DNA from: Macrothele yani
Lineage: Eukaryota > Arthropoda > Arachnida > Araneae > Macrothelidae
Assembly (NCBI GenBank): GCA_039090855.1
Contig: CM077011.1
Location: forward strand, 27,929,001-27,993,000
Reading direction: 5' to 3'
Length of the DNA: 64,000 nt
Part shown: positions 1 to 11,072 of the stretch, piece by piece
Layout: each line of letters starts with the position of its first letter
Position numbering within the stretch: position 1 is the stretch's first letter
Program-made: the position numbers and the translations under genes
The notes under the pieces: generated by a model
Database searches by the model: none
The model's input: only the letters and a program-made list of their open reading frames with translations
What the model was told of the DNA's origin: nothing

Positions 1-183
1 AAATCCTGAAAACCGTAATGATTTTACTACGATATATATTTTTTTACGGATGATAAATTTAAGAGATCATTCGCAGAATCCGTTTAAAAAAACGTATGTT
101 CAAAAAAAAAAAAAAGGTATTTTTTTTTCTCGTTAGAAAAAAAAAAAAAAAAGTAAAGAAAAACCGTACAGGTTTTACTGAGG

Positions 184-1075
184 GTGATCAACAAGTAACA
201 TCTAACTACGTTTTTCGGCGGATTAGGGATACCGGTGTCTTCCAACTTCATCGCACACTCTTAGTAAAGGGTTGTGTTTGACACAAGTGTTGGAATTAAA
301 GGTTTATCAACATGTAACTTCCGATGACATTTGGCGGCAGATTAGGGATATCGGTGTTTTCCAACTTCATCACTCTCTCCTGATTAAAGGCCTTGTTTGC
401 CACAAGAGTTGGAATGAGAGGGCAAGGTTTATCAACATGTAACTTCTGATGACTTTTGGCGGCCGATTAGGGATATCGGTGTCTTCCAACATCATCACTC
501 TCTCCTGACTAAAGACCTTGTTTGACACAAGAGTTAGAATTAAAGGGCAAGGTTAATCAACATGTAACTTCCGATGACCTTTGGAGGCAGATTAGGGATA
601 TCGGTGACTTCCCACTTCATCACTCTCTCCTGACTAAAGGCCTTGTTTGACACAAGAGTTGGAATAAGAGGACAAGGTTGATCAACATGTAACTTCCGAT
701 GACCTTTGGTGGCAGATTAGGGATATCGGTGTCTTCCAACTTCATCACTCTCTCCTGATTAAAGGCCTTGTTTGACATAAGAGTTGGAATGAGAGGGCAA
801 GGTTGATCACCATGTAACTTCCGATGACCTTTGGCGGCAGAATAGGGATATCGGTGTCTTCCAACTTCATCACTCTTCTGACTGAAATGCTTTGTTTAGC
901 ACAAAAGTTTGAAAAAAAGGGGGGGGGGGGCAAGTTTGATGAATAAGTTACTGCTGATGATCTTTGACGGCAAATTAAGGATTTAAAAAAATTGATGGAT
1001 CCCAAGGTCATTACACTCTCCTGACTAAAGGGCGTTGTTTGGCGCACTAGTTTGAAGAAAAGGGCAACGTGTCGA
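184..1075. repeat. 125-bp tandem array derived from a mariner terminal repeat
   Basis: About seven head-to-tail units. The anchor atcaac(a)tgtaac falls near 185, 306, 431, 556, 681, 806 and 939, so the middle units are spaced exactly 125 bp apart. The first unit is a little shorter. The last is degenerate and carries a run of G. The second half of each unit (cactctctcctgactaaagg, then cttgtttgacac) matches the inner part of the inverted repeats around the mariner remnant at 1014-1659. The array therefore looks like an amplified terminal-repeat segment. The reading frame on the minus strand across 745-1116 is a shadow of this repeat. The stretch before 184 holds only A-rich runs. Confidence 0.9.
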
Positions 1076-1659
1076 AGAACATATTGAAGTGTAAATGACA
1101 TCCCGCCTGGAAACATGGTCTCATGAGGAGGTATGTGAGGTGATTAGGTTTATCCGGGCACAGAAAACGCCAGAAGCTGAGATCCATCGCCAACTGCAAG
1201 AAGTCTATGGTGCTCATGTCATGAGCTTTCGAAGCGTGTCAGAATGGCGTTAAAAATAGCACACGAGGACAGTGCTTTCACGGAGGAGAAACGCTGTGAC
1301 AGTCCTTTAGCATCTACAACAGACAGCAACGTGATGTCTCTGGTGCAAGAAGACAGGCGAGTGACTTTGCCTCAATTTGCTGGAAACCCAAATATCTCTT
1401 TCGGTACCGCGTGTCACATCATTTAAACTACCTACAACCCTCCACACCTTTACCTAATTTCCGGGAACATTTCTGAGTAAGACCATGTTTCCAAGAAGGT
1501 CGTCATTTTCCTTAGAATCTGTTCTCCAGCTCGTTCTCTTTTCATTCAAACTCCGGTGCCAAACAACGCCCTTTATTCAGGAGAGTAACGTGGTCTTGGG
1601 AGAAACTGATTCACACACTTATTCGTAATCCGACGACAGAGATAATTTATTGATCAGCC
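1014..1659 (+). mobile_element. mariner-type remnant with long inverted repeats
   Basis: Left inverted repeat about 1014-1120 (cactctcctgactaaagg then gcgttgtttgg). The right one, inverted, lies about 1477-1659 (ccaaacaacgcccttta then ttcaggagagt), and its outer part continues to a ttgatcag that matches the unit boundary of the neighbouring array. Each arm is over 100 bp, far longer than a classic 28-bp mariner repeat. The body between the arms is under 400 bp, so most of the transposase is deleted. Family placement rests on the N-terminal protein fragment inside it. Confidence 0.7.
1095..1426 (+). pseudogene. mariner-type transposase N-terminus, frameshifted
   Basis: Reading from the ATG at 1095 gives WSHEEVCEVIRFIRAQ, then PEAEIHRQLQEVYG and SFRSVSEW. 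This is the pattern of the HTH_48 DNA-binding domain found at the start of mariner-type transposases in arthropods. A TAA follows at once. Reading shifts to another frame, where DSNVMSLVQEDRRVTLPQF and ISFGTACHII match the second helix-turn-helix region. The catalytic domain is absent. The element would have bound its own terminal repeats with this region, but it is plainly dead: stop, frameshift and loss of the DDE/D core. Confidence 0.75.
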
Positions 1660-2097
1660 CCCGAATAGTGTTACATTCTTACTTGCGCTTTTGCACGCTC
1701 ATGGCCCTAAGAAATTTTGTCAGTTGCCCGCTGGATCATAAAGAACATTCTATTGTGTGAAGTAACACAGGTCTACTGAGGAAATGTAGTACTACACATA
1801 TAGGTGTAGCGAAGTATTTCCTGTTGATAATTTCTAATGAATCTGAGTGTTGTGAAGTTATAATTAGGCGCATATGCAAAATCAATCGTCTCTAAATCAC
1901 CGTTGTTCCGTGCAAGTCTGTCTCTAAGCACAAACGGGTGTTTGACGACATGTAAGAATTTCTAAATATACGTGGTCGCTGCTGTGCGTTGAATATGTTG
2001 GCGATACCCGGAAAAGGAAGAAGCAATCTCGGATGGAATGCGGGCTGGGGTTTAGCTACGAGATAAAAACACCGTGCATTAATACACACGCAAGAAC
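1660..2097. other. unassigned intergenic stretch
   Basis: No reading frame with recognisable protein similarity, no long inverted or direct repeat and no RNA-gene hallmark seen on either strand. Confidence 0.5.
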
Positions 2098-2150
2098 ACG
2101 CTCACTCACTCACTCACTCATACACACACACACACACACACACACAAGCG
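2098..2150. repeat. compound microsatellite (CACT)n then (CA)n
   Basis: Several cact tetranucleotides run directly into about ten ca dinucleotides. This is an ordinary simple-sequence repeat. Confidence 0.95.
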
Positions 2151-2560
2151 CGCAGACCCCTCACGCTTCTCCGCCACTTGATGAAGTTCTCATCTTTTGG
2201 AGGCGAAGTCTGTTTTATTTGCTTACAAGTATCTGAATTTCTTTGAGCAAAGGCCGTATTTGTCCAAAGAACGCCAGGAGACAATGTACATACACAGGAG
2301 ATTGACTCAGGCTGTGGGAACGTTAACCCCGAAATCAGCTAGAAAACCAAGTGATCATTGCTGCGATCTTCACCGGTTTCAAAGCTCAACCGCAGTAGTG
2401 CTGCTATTGCGTTTGGCACCTCCTTACCTTCTGTTTCCTCCGGGGAACATGTGGTAGGAGCAACCGATTTGCGACAATGCACGTGTGTTCCAAGCACCTT
2501 ACCCCATTCCTCAGTTTTATTTCTGATTGTTACTGCGAGATTTAGTGATTTGCATTTCGG
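2151..2560. other. unassigned; may include a decayed Tc1 upstream part
   Basis: Open in two frames over 2197-2570 but with no residues I can place. It lies directly upstream of the Tc1 fragment, so it may be its decayed N-terminal half. Confidence 0.3.
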
Positions 2561-3035
2561 TGCGTCTTACGGCCCCAACACGGAGAGCCGTGCTGTTGGG
2601 CTTCGTTCATGTTCCAACCTCATACGCATTCTCGGGACCCTGAATATCCAGCGGCATACCGAGAAAATTTTTGATGGCCAAATTTTACCATATCTGCAGA
2701 CGGTCTCTGGCTTCACCGTAGAACAAGACAAGGCCCAGCCACGTATGGTGCGGAGTATGCTAGATCTCCTGATACCCGATATGTGCCATTTCTTCCGTGA
2801 CCTGCACGCTCGCCAGATTTATCGCATATTAAACATATCTGGGGTAGGTCTTTCGGCGACTAGCTCGGTAGGCCTCGCCGGCAGATACCGAACGTGGCCT
2901 TTGGGAGTAGCATTGCATTACGTTTCGAAACGGATATTCAGGACTTCTTCAGTTCAATGCCACGCCGCGTACATACCATTTGTACCACTCGAGGCTGGTG
3001 TACTTCTAATCATTCATGTGTTGTGTCATAAATAA
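2561..3035 (+). pseudogene. Tc1-like transposase C-terminal fragment
   Basis: The ORF reads ILPYLQTVSGFTVEQDKAQP then RMVRSMLDLL, which is the segment around the second catalytic Asp of Tc1-like transposases (usual form FxQDxAxPH). About 2,810 the frame shifts. The new frame gives SPDLSHIKHIWG, where family members have SPDLxPIEHxW, so the third catalytic residue (Glu) is replaced by Lys. It ends with SSMPRRVHTICTTRGW, the family's usual C-terminus. At least one stop interrupts the last part. No N-terminal helix-turn-helix or first catalytic Asp is visible, so this is a decayed C-terminal half. Confidence 0.75.
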
Positions 3036-3237
3036 TTAATCTGCCATACAGATTGTACTTCGTTACCGCATGTTTACCTTCGTGCTGCAGTGTCAATAAA
3101 CAATCGTGTCGTTGATACGCCGAGATAAATAATTTTGCCGTCTTTCAAAATATTCGAGAGGCTTTTCTTACGTGATACATGCGCTTTGTTGAATCTCCAG
3201 AACGTTGAACGGGATCTTGGTTTCACTGAAACATAAA

Positions 3238-3582
3238 GAAACGTTTCATCAGATCAGATTAGATCATATGTAGAGGATTTTAGGAAGGGAGTGTCTGACC
3301 CCAGGTCTGAAACAACCCTTAGAAACAGGAAGCTAGGAGATTCGGCCTAGAATGCCCAATAGGAAAGTGACACGGAAGCGAGGTAGAAAGGGAGAGGAAG
3401 ACGCCCTTATTTATTACGGGGGTGTGTGTGTCAGTTCCCGGGGTCTGACGGCCTAACGTGCCCATCCGACTCACGGCAGCTATTTAGTGGTTCGAGCGTT
3501 CGTACCTGCCTGGGATCGAACCCGAGGTCATCTCCGTGGCAGTCACGAACGTTGACCACTAGGCCACCCAGAAACGCTTCAT
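3238..3582 (-). mobile_element. tRNA-derived SINE, family A, copy 1 with target duplication
   Basis: Body 3250-3570, on the minus strand, bounded by a 12-bp target duplication differing at one base (gaaacgtttcat at 3238, gaaacgcttcat at 3571). The head resembles a tRNA with anticodon loop ctgccac (GCC, glycine-like), an A box around cctagtggtcaacg and a B box ggttcgatccc. The tail ends in repeats of gatct/gatca. A second, near-full copy lies at 11,930-12,229, which defines the family. Transcription by RNA polymerase III and mobilisation by a LINE are family knowledge, not seen here. Confidence 0.88.
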
Positions 3583-4497
3583 TGCAGAACGGAAACCATT
3601 AAAAGGGTTCCCAAAGTTTTGTAGGGAGACTTTTAAATATTACAGTGAAATAAAATAGCCGAAACTTTTATGGCCTTCCAGTGCGACTTTTAGAGAAGTT
3701 TATGCATCTTTAAATCGTGAAAAACGAGTATATGTTTTGCTGAAGAGGATTCTCTGACGACGGATTCTGTGAAGGCATGTGCTTCTGAAATTTGTTTTGC
3801 CAAGTTTGAAACAAATGCGGATTTCGATTTTGTCGTATGCATCTATTCACATATTCAACACTGTCCTGAAAGTAAGTGGTACAGCATAAAATGAATGATC
3901 TGCAACTTGTTTGGAAAGATAAATTATCTTATCTTATAATTGGCGAAAATAGCACTATTTCCTTTAGAGTTGTTACGTGAACATATCACAGAATTTCGAA
4001 TCAATTATTACATATACAGAATGATGAAATGTGCGTTCCTCAACAACAAAATGGAAGAAATGGGGAATTCTTGCGAGGACAGTGATTATCACTGTCTTGC
4101 GCAAGAAAGACGCTGGCAGTGTTAATCGGCGGCGCAATGGACGCGTAGAGCATAGACTTAATTTTCTGAAGCATGGTGTCCACTGTCTCCACAGTACTAC
4201 AGAGAGCTCGTGGAGTTCATGTACCGTCGCGTTGCTGCCGTTATCCGATCACGGTATTAGAGAGGTATACCAGTTTTTTGGGCACTTCAGATTACGCGTG
4301 CGTATTTTTTTCATGGTGGGATTTTTCACTAGTATCTTAGTGAGATAAGTGTATCAACATGAATTGGAAATATATTTAAGTAAATTATTACGTGTTGCAT
4401 TCTCTCCAGCCTGTTTCACGCCCAAACGGATTTAACGATGATCTCTCTCGGTCCCGAACTCCTGTTATAAACGGGTTCTACTGTATATTTACATACA
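3583..4497. other. unassigned intergenic stretch
   Basis: Open frames of 60-105 codons at 3940-4348 have no motif I recognise and overlap each other in different frames. No repeat structure seen. Confidence 0.45.
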
Positions 4498-5530
4498 CAG
4501 GGTGTCCGAAAAATAACTGTGCACTTAAAGTAACACCATGTCGAACTGGTTCCTACACTAGGTGCTGGAAATGGGCCCCACCGACGTCCAGACATGTCTG
4601 CACAAATGCTTCTGCATGTTGGTGAAGACGTTTCTCAGGGTATGTGGTGTGATTCGTTGGATGTGGGTCATTATTGCAGCCTGTAGCTCTTGAAGTGTAT
4701 GCGGATTACCTGCGTACACCTTCCCTTTCAGTGCTCCCCACAGAAAAAATGTCAGATGGTGTCAGATCCGGTTACCGAGCAGATGATGCGATTTTGGAAG
4801 AATTTCCCCAGAAGCAGTATCGATGCGCCAGTGGTGTGAGAAGTTGCACTGTCTTGCTGGAACCATCCTTCGTTGATTTCACGTTCCGTGAGTTCGAATA
4901 TTAATGGTTGGATAATCTCGGCACAGTACCATTCTGGGTTAATCGTTTTACTGAACAAAATGGGCCCAATAATGGAACACCAAACACCGACCTTCTGGTT
5001 GTGGAGAGGTACTTCCTTAAATTCGTGACGATTTTCAGTACCCCCAGACAAGCGTTTTGGCTGTTGATGTACCCAGACAGGTGGAACCATGCCTCATCTG
5101 TAAAGAAAGTCGCGTCCAGAATGTTCTCACCTTCTTCAGACAGGAACTCTTGGGACCACCTGCAGTACGGAACACGGGTCACGTGATCTGTTTCTTTCAG
5201 CTGATGCACGACAGACACTTTGTACGGGTGGAAACGCAACTTCCTTTTCAGAATATCGTGGGCTTGTACTCTTTGGCACATTAGCTTGTTGTGACAGTCG
5301 CCTCACGGACTTGTGTGAACCCCTCTGTATCCTATCCTGTATATCCTGTACGGTCTCGTCAGCCGTGGATGGTCTACCGGGTCGGGGAGTATCCAGAACA
5401 CTGCCAGTTTCTCGAACTTCGCTATGAGCTGACGTACCGCATTACGGTGGGGGGACGTCTGCATCACGAAATTTCCTAGCGAACTGTTTTTGCACTTCGT
5501 ACGTGTGCTTTTCGTCATGGCGAAACACAT
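4498..5530 (-). pseudogene. mariner-like (DDE_3 type) transposase, broken
   Basis: Read on the minus strand from about 5521. RNAVRQLIAKFEKLAVF is the paired-type HTH and is followed by a proline-rich GRP-like linker. Then come FHPYKVSVVHQLKE, NILDATFFTDEAWFHLSGYI (first catalytic Asp in FTDEA), VGVWCSIIGPILF and GWFQQDSATSHTT (second Asp). The segment with the third acidic residue is deleted near 4,745. FLWGxLKGKVY and an NPHTLQEL-like region follow in another frame down to about 4,530. At least three frame changes. The left end at 4498 starts cagggtgtccgaaaaataac, a typical terminal repeat. I could not find its partner on the right, so that end is lost or diverged. Confidence 0.8.
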
Positions 5531-5992
5531 GTACCACCAAAAACACTCTGTTCAACCGTCAACACCGTTGTCTTTGTGCCGAGACGAGTGATCAATCGAC
5601 ACTTCTGCCTCCGTCGATCAAGCGCTCGGGAATGACCTTAGCTCGTAATGACAGATGCGCGCGCCGCGGTTTGAGGAGACATGAAGGTTACCATACATAG
5701 AGCACTTCCACTTGGTGGGGTCATCTACTGTAATTCCATTCAACATTTCTTTATTATTACATTACTGCAATTTGTGCATTCAGTGCACAGTCATTATTCG
5801 ACACCATGTAAATGTACGCACACAAGAATGCGCTTTTTACGACAAAACAAAATTAGTATTACGCCTGAGTTTTTTCTTCGCGGGAGGCACAGTGATACTG
5901 TGTCTTCTTGCATAGCTTTCCTCGACTGCTGCTTTGGACTCCCTGTACCACACCAAACGGACCGATTGCAGCTGGAAGTGGTGGTTCCCAAT
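5531..5992. other. unassigned; right flank of the mariner-like copy
   Basis: Contains no recognisable protein or RNA feature. It ends at the first degenerate 46-bp satellite unit. Confidence 0.4.
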
Positions 5993-6598
5993 GATGATCG
6001 AATAGTTCCCCAGAGAATTTTGAAGTCGTGGCCTACAGTCATGATCAAAAAGCCCCCAGAGAATTTTGAAGTCGTGGCCTACAGTCATGATCAAATAGCC
6101 CCAATCAAATAGCCCCCAGAGAATTTTGAATTCGTGGCCTACCGTCATGATCAAATAGCCCCCAGAGAATTTTGAAGTCGTGGCCTACCGTCATGATCAA
6201 ATAGCCCCCAGAGAATTTTGAAGTCCTACCGTCATGATCAAATAGCCCCCAGAGAATTTTGAAGTCGTGGCCTACCGTCATGATCAAATAGCCCCCAGAG
6301 AATTTTGAAGTCGTGCCCTACCGTCATGATCAAATAGCCCCCAGAGAATTTTGAAGTCGTGGCCTACCGTCATGATCAAATAGCCCCCAGAGAATTTTGA
6401 AGTCGTGGCCTACCGTCATGATCAAATAGCCCCCAGAGAATTTTGAAGTCGTGGCTTACCGTCATGATCAAATAGCCCCCAGAGAATTTTGAAGTCGTGG
6501 CCTACCGTCATGATCAAATAGCCCCCAGAGAATTTTGAAGTCGTGGCCTACAGTCATGATCAAATAGCCCCCAAAGAATTTTGAAGTTGTTAGCCTAC
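5993..6598. repeat. 46-bp satellite, left block, homogeneous
   Basis: About thirteen head-to-tail units of gatcaaatagcccccagaga, attttgaagtcgtggcctac and cgtcat. Units differ by a few bases. One near 6226 has a 5-base deletion, and one early unit is followed by a partial repeat. The block is cut by the hAT element after 6600 and resumes at 9844. Minus-strand reading frames (VGHDFKILWGLFDHD) arise only from the repeat. Confidence 0.97.
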
Positions 6599-9500
6599 AG
6601 CAGTGGCGGCCCGTCAGATGAGGCAAGTGAGGCGCCGCCTCACCTGAAATTCCGCAGAATGAGAAGTGAAAGAAAAAAAAAAAACCTTCTGTCAGTAACA
6701 AAGATATAAGAACTTTGCAGGATAAATGAAACACTGAAATTCACATTGTGATTCATGAATGGTTAAAGAAAGGCTTTCGAGAAGAGGAATGAATCATTAT
6801 TTTTGCAAAGCAGCTGCATGTTTTAAGCGCTTAGAGGCGACCGGCTGAATCGTCTCGATGAGAAGCCGGTTTTGGGAACTGGGGATCAGAGAAGAGCCCT
6901 ACAGACTGAACCCCCACCCCCACGGTCCGAGGTCTACCTAAAGAGGTGCCGGACTTCCAGTAAGAGAAAGGAAATTTCTGAGGCGACCCTCCATTTCGCT
7001 TAAACTGGAATCGCATCTCCGCTGTTATTGGAGAACCCAAGGATTGTGTATCCAATGGGCGCGGGAAAATGAGCAGATGACCCTTGTGAAAAGTGGTTTC
7101 ACAGGCGATGACGCCGTTCGCCTCTATACGCTTTGGAGTACAAAGATTTCTACGTAGCTTTAACTATTCGTCAGAGTGTATTTGAATCTAACTTTTTGTA
7201 GTGTGTTTTCAATCCTCTCTTCTGCGGGTGTTTGCTAGTTCATAGTAATGTTGAGTTTTCTTTTTTCATTTTGTTATTGTTACTAAACAGCATATTTTGA
7301 TTTTGGTTGGAAAATATGAATGGCCCAACAAGCGACGTGATTTGTGTTCTGGAAGAAATTCCTTTTAAACACTGGAAAGATTATGATAACAAGGATGTTC
7401 TCATATCTGGAAGACCGACACCTATAATAAGTTCAATATCTAAAGATAAGAAGTGCGGCAAATCGTTTTTTAGGTCTTTCAATAAATCATAGTACGAGAT
7501 TTTTCCCTGGCTTTCTGATGCTATTACAAGCAAACTCTCTTTTGCTGGCCATGTTTACTTTTGAGCAATAAGAAAAATGTGTGGAATACAACGGGTTATT
7601 TTGATCTAAAAAACTTTTCTCGTAGTGCAAAATTGCACGAAAGCTCTAAAGAGCATAGAACTAACCACGTAGGTCTAAAACGAATGGAAAAAAACAAACA
7701 CTATTTCTGATATGCTCAAAGAAAATGCTGCTCTTCATAAAGTCAAGTTTAATGAAAAGGTCAGACTAAATAGGCTTTTTATGGAACATATAATTGATTT
7801 AGTTGTCGTTCTAAGCAAGCAAGAACTGCCTTTTCGAGGACATGATGAAACTATTTCCTCATTAAATGAAGGTAATTTCAAGGAAATGTTCCAAATGTTA
7901 CTTCGTAGGAGCACCCCAGAATTAAAAGCACATTTTGAAGAAATACGAAGCTTATTTTCTGGACAATCTAAAACGATATAGAATGATTTAATTGAGTGTA
8001 TTCATGAATATATAAAAAGTCCAAATAAATACCAGATTTGAAGATATGGGAAAGCTCGAGTTTCTGCAGCTAGTTGACAGCTCAAAATACCATAGTTATT
8101 CAGAGTCATTTCCATCCAGTGCCCTTAACACTCTCAAAAAAATTTATCCAAACATTTTTACAGACACACAACGACTAAAAAACGAATTAGATTTTTTATA
8201 TAATGATCACAACTTCAGGGAACTCAGTTTTCAGAAAACAATGAAAGAAAACGAGCTGAAAGATGTGTTACCAGAAGCCTACAAATTATTTTCTCTTGTA
8301 TTGACACTGGCGTCAACAAGTTCTTCTGCTGAAAGGAATTTTTTCTTGTTTGAAGAGAATTAAGACTTACCTCCGTAATACAACGGCACAAGATCGTTTG
8401 TCTTCACTCACTAAAATTTCAATCGAGAAAGAATTGCTGAACCATCTAATGTCCATTCAACCATTTTATGATCTGATCATAGACAAATTTGCAGCCAAAA
8501 AGGATCGCAGAATTGAACTTATTTATAAAAAATAAACTGAAAGCATTCTGTTCGAGATCAAAGCAAATTAATATCGTATTCCCCTGTTTTTAATTCCAGG
8601 TTTAAATTATTTTATACTTTTTTTATATAGAAATGTGCTTCCTTAGCTTGACTTCTCCTGTACATAGTTATCACGAGCCTGGACTTCAGTTTGTGACCCG
8701 TGCTAAATGCACCTTCACTAATATGCCAATCGAACTGTGACTTTTATTCAAGCTCAAGAAACACTTCGTGAGAAAAAAAATTATATTCAAATGATTTACT
8801 TTGAATTTTTTAAGAAGTGGATCTCCGATTGGCGTTGGGATGTGAGTGACGCATTGACTAGCTAAAGAAACCGCGCAAATTGCGTATTTTTGCTCAAGTG
8901 TATTACATAAAAGAATACTGGTGAAATATTTCTTTCTTTGTTGTAAAATTATCGAATAATTGTTTTCATAAAAATATTGTTGCAAAAGTAGCGTATATTA
9001 CACACACACATATATAGAGAGTATATGTACATTTTTCCTCTAAAATTTTTGGATTTTTTCGTGAAGAAAGACTCCCCACGCCGTGCTTCATATATTTCTA
9101 TAATTTTATTCCATTACTGTTTAATAATATTTGTATATAAGGGCTAAATGACATGGGATGGAGCCCTAAGGGATGGGGTTTACAGCTGTTAATAACAAGG
9201 CGCCGCTTACCCTGGACCAATGGCTTAACGAGACTTCCGAATCTCAGCGGATTTTAATGATTCAGCCGACTCGAACCCAGGACTTCAAAGATATCCAATG
9301 GGGGATACTGCCTTTGACATGAAACTTTTTGAAGGGGGGGGTGTTCTGCACTTCTGCTGTATAACTGTGTATAAGTACATATAACAATTTGGGGGGGGGG
9401 CGCTTCGACAAATATTTTCCTATTGGTACGTACGCACATCTTGAATATTAATACAAAATGAAGCTAATTTAATAAAATGAAGAAAATGCAATAAATTATA

Positions 9501-9851
9501 GTTGTTTTAATAAAAATTTAATAAAGCAACTTCTTTGCCGCTTTGCTTTACTTTCTCTTCTATTATCAAGAAATTACATTGCTTTCCGAGTTATATAAAA
9601 ATCAAAGAATTTAAATAGGGAAATTATCTATAAAACGTACTTAGAAAAAGCTAACTGTCTCGCCTAATAAGGGGTGTGCAAACCACGACCCCCCTGCTAC
9701 GCCACTGATAGATATATATATATATATATATTCGTATAACGTTATACGAATTTATATATTTTTCAATAACATACGTTTTACTGTTTTACATTTACATCAA
9801 GACCGTTCGCCTCACCAGCATTTTACACCACGAGCCGCCACTGGCCTACAG
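6593..9851 (+). mobile_element. hAT transposon with 8-bp target duplication
   Basis: Element 6601-9843 (3.24 kb). The ends are inverted, cagtggcggc on the left and gccgccactg on the right. They are flanked by a perfect 8-bp duplication, gcctacag (6593-6600 and 9844-9851), the size produced by hAT transposases. The target is a 46-bp satellite unit. The remnant of a hAT transposase lies at 7307-8535. An inner stretch near 9,660-9,710 ends gctacgccactga, which resembles another hAT-type terminus and may be a second, partial insertion. (CA)n and (TA)n runs sit at 9,001 and 9,712. Confidence 0.88.
7307..8535 (+). pseudogene. hAT transposase, internally deleted and frameshifted
   Basis: Four open stretches are in the same order as a hAT transposase. 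7307-7492 is the N-terminal part. 7712-7981 reads LSKQELPFRGHDE and RSTPELKAHFEE, which match the middle of ZMYM-like hAT transposases. 8046-8345 has PEAYKLFSLVLTLASTSSSA then ERNF. 8350-8535, in another frame, has RIKTYLRNTTAQDRLSSLTK. The last two together form the C-terminal hAT dimerisation domain, broken by one frameshift near 8,345. Most of the catalytic RNase H core between about 7,981 and 8,046 is missing, because the copy is about 400 codons against 600 or more in intact relatives. Several stops. Non-functional. Confidence 0.85.
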
Positions 9852-10900
9852 TCACGATCAAATAGCCTCCAGAAAATTTTGAAGTCGTGGCTTGCAGTCA
9901 TGATCAAACAGCCCCCAGATAATTTTGAAGTCGTGGCCTACAGTCACGATCAAATAGCCTCCAGATAATTTTGAAGTCGTGGCTTGCAGTCATGATCAAA
10001 TAGCCCCCAGAGAATTTTGAAGTCGTGGCCTACAGTCATGATCAAATAGCCCCCAGAGAATTTTGAAGTTGTTAGCCTACAGTCACGATCAAATAGCCTC
10101 CAGATAATTTTGAAGTCGTGACTTGCAGTCATGATCAAATAACCCCCAGGGAATTTTGAAGTCGTGGCTTGCAGTCATGATCAAATAGCCCCCAGAGAAT
10201 TTTGAAGTCGTGGCCTACAGTCATGATCAAATAACCCCCAGAGAATGTTTAAGTTGTTAGCCTACAGTCACGATCAAATAGCCTCCAGATAATTTTGAAG
10301 TCGTGACTTGCAGTCATGATCAAATAACCCCCAGGGAATTTTGAAGTCGTGGCTTGCAGTCATGATCAAATAGTCCCCAGAGAATTTTGAAGTCGTGGCC
10401 TACAGTCATGATCAAATAGCCCCCAGAGAATTTTGAAGTTGTTAGCCTACAGTCACGATCAAATAGCCTCCAGATAATTTTGAAGTCGTGACTTGCAGTC
10501 ATAATCAAATAACCCCCTGGGAATTTTGAAGTCGTGGCTTGCAGTCATGATCAAAACCCCCCAGAGAATTTTGAAGTCGTGGCCTACAGTCATGATCAAA
10601 TAGCCCCCAGAGAATTTTGAAGTTGTTAGCCTACAGTCACGATCAAATGGCCTCCAGATAATTTTGAAGTCGTGACTTGTAGTCATGAGCAAATAACCCC
10701 CAGGGAATTTTGAAGTCGTTTCTTACAGTCATGATCAAATATCCCCCAGATAATTTTGAAGTCGTGGCCTACAGTCACGATCAAATAGCCTCCAGATAAT
10801 TTTGAAGTCGTGACTTGCAGTCATGATCAAATAACCCCCAGGGAATCTTGAAGTCGTGGCTTGCGGTCATGATCAAAAATAGCCCCCAGATAATTTTGAA
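9852..10900. repeat. 46-bp satellite, right block, with ~185-bp higher-order repeat
   Basis: The same 46-bp monomer as the left block, but variants alternate in a fixed order: tcacgatc with cctccagataatt, then atgatc with aacccccaggg, and so on. The diagnostic gttgttag variant recurs at about 10,071, 10,256, 10,441 and 10,625 (spacing 185, 185, 184), so four monomers form one higher-order unit. The block fades near 10,890. Confidence 0.93.
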
Positions 10901-10902
10901 AT

Positions 10903-11072
10903 TTTGAACAGAGTTACGACATCCTTATCTTTCAACGTTCGTTCTTCAACCGCAAATTAACTTTTGAATGTGAGCAACTAATATTCCCTGAACATTTTGA
11001 GGAAGAAGTGAAAATTTTAAGTCACTTACCAAGAATGGCGAAACATATTGTTATTAGAAGCAGGCTCTGTAA
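10903..11072 (+). other. possible host exon, unidentified
   Basis: One frame is open for about 56 codons with good amino-acid balance (SYDILIFQRSFFNRK, CEQLIFPEHFEEEVK). It is preceded by ttttgaacag, a possible acceptor, and followed by ctctgtaagt, a strong donor-like site. I do not recognise the peptide. It abuts the satellite, so it could also be a fragment of an unknown transposon. Confidence 0.25.

Noticed and set aside
2358..3035. 225-codon frame as an intact gene
   Set aside because: The middle matches Tc1 transposase in frame, but the end matches only in another frame and the start matches nothing.
6105..10692. Series of 60-88-codon minus-strand frames
   Set aside because: All are translations of the 46-bp satellite in rotating frames (VGHDFKILWG...), with stops every few units.
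5993..10900. 46-bp direct repeats taken as a CRISPR array
   Set aside because: Units are contiguous with no unique spacers, the context is eukaryotic, and higher-order satellite structure is present.
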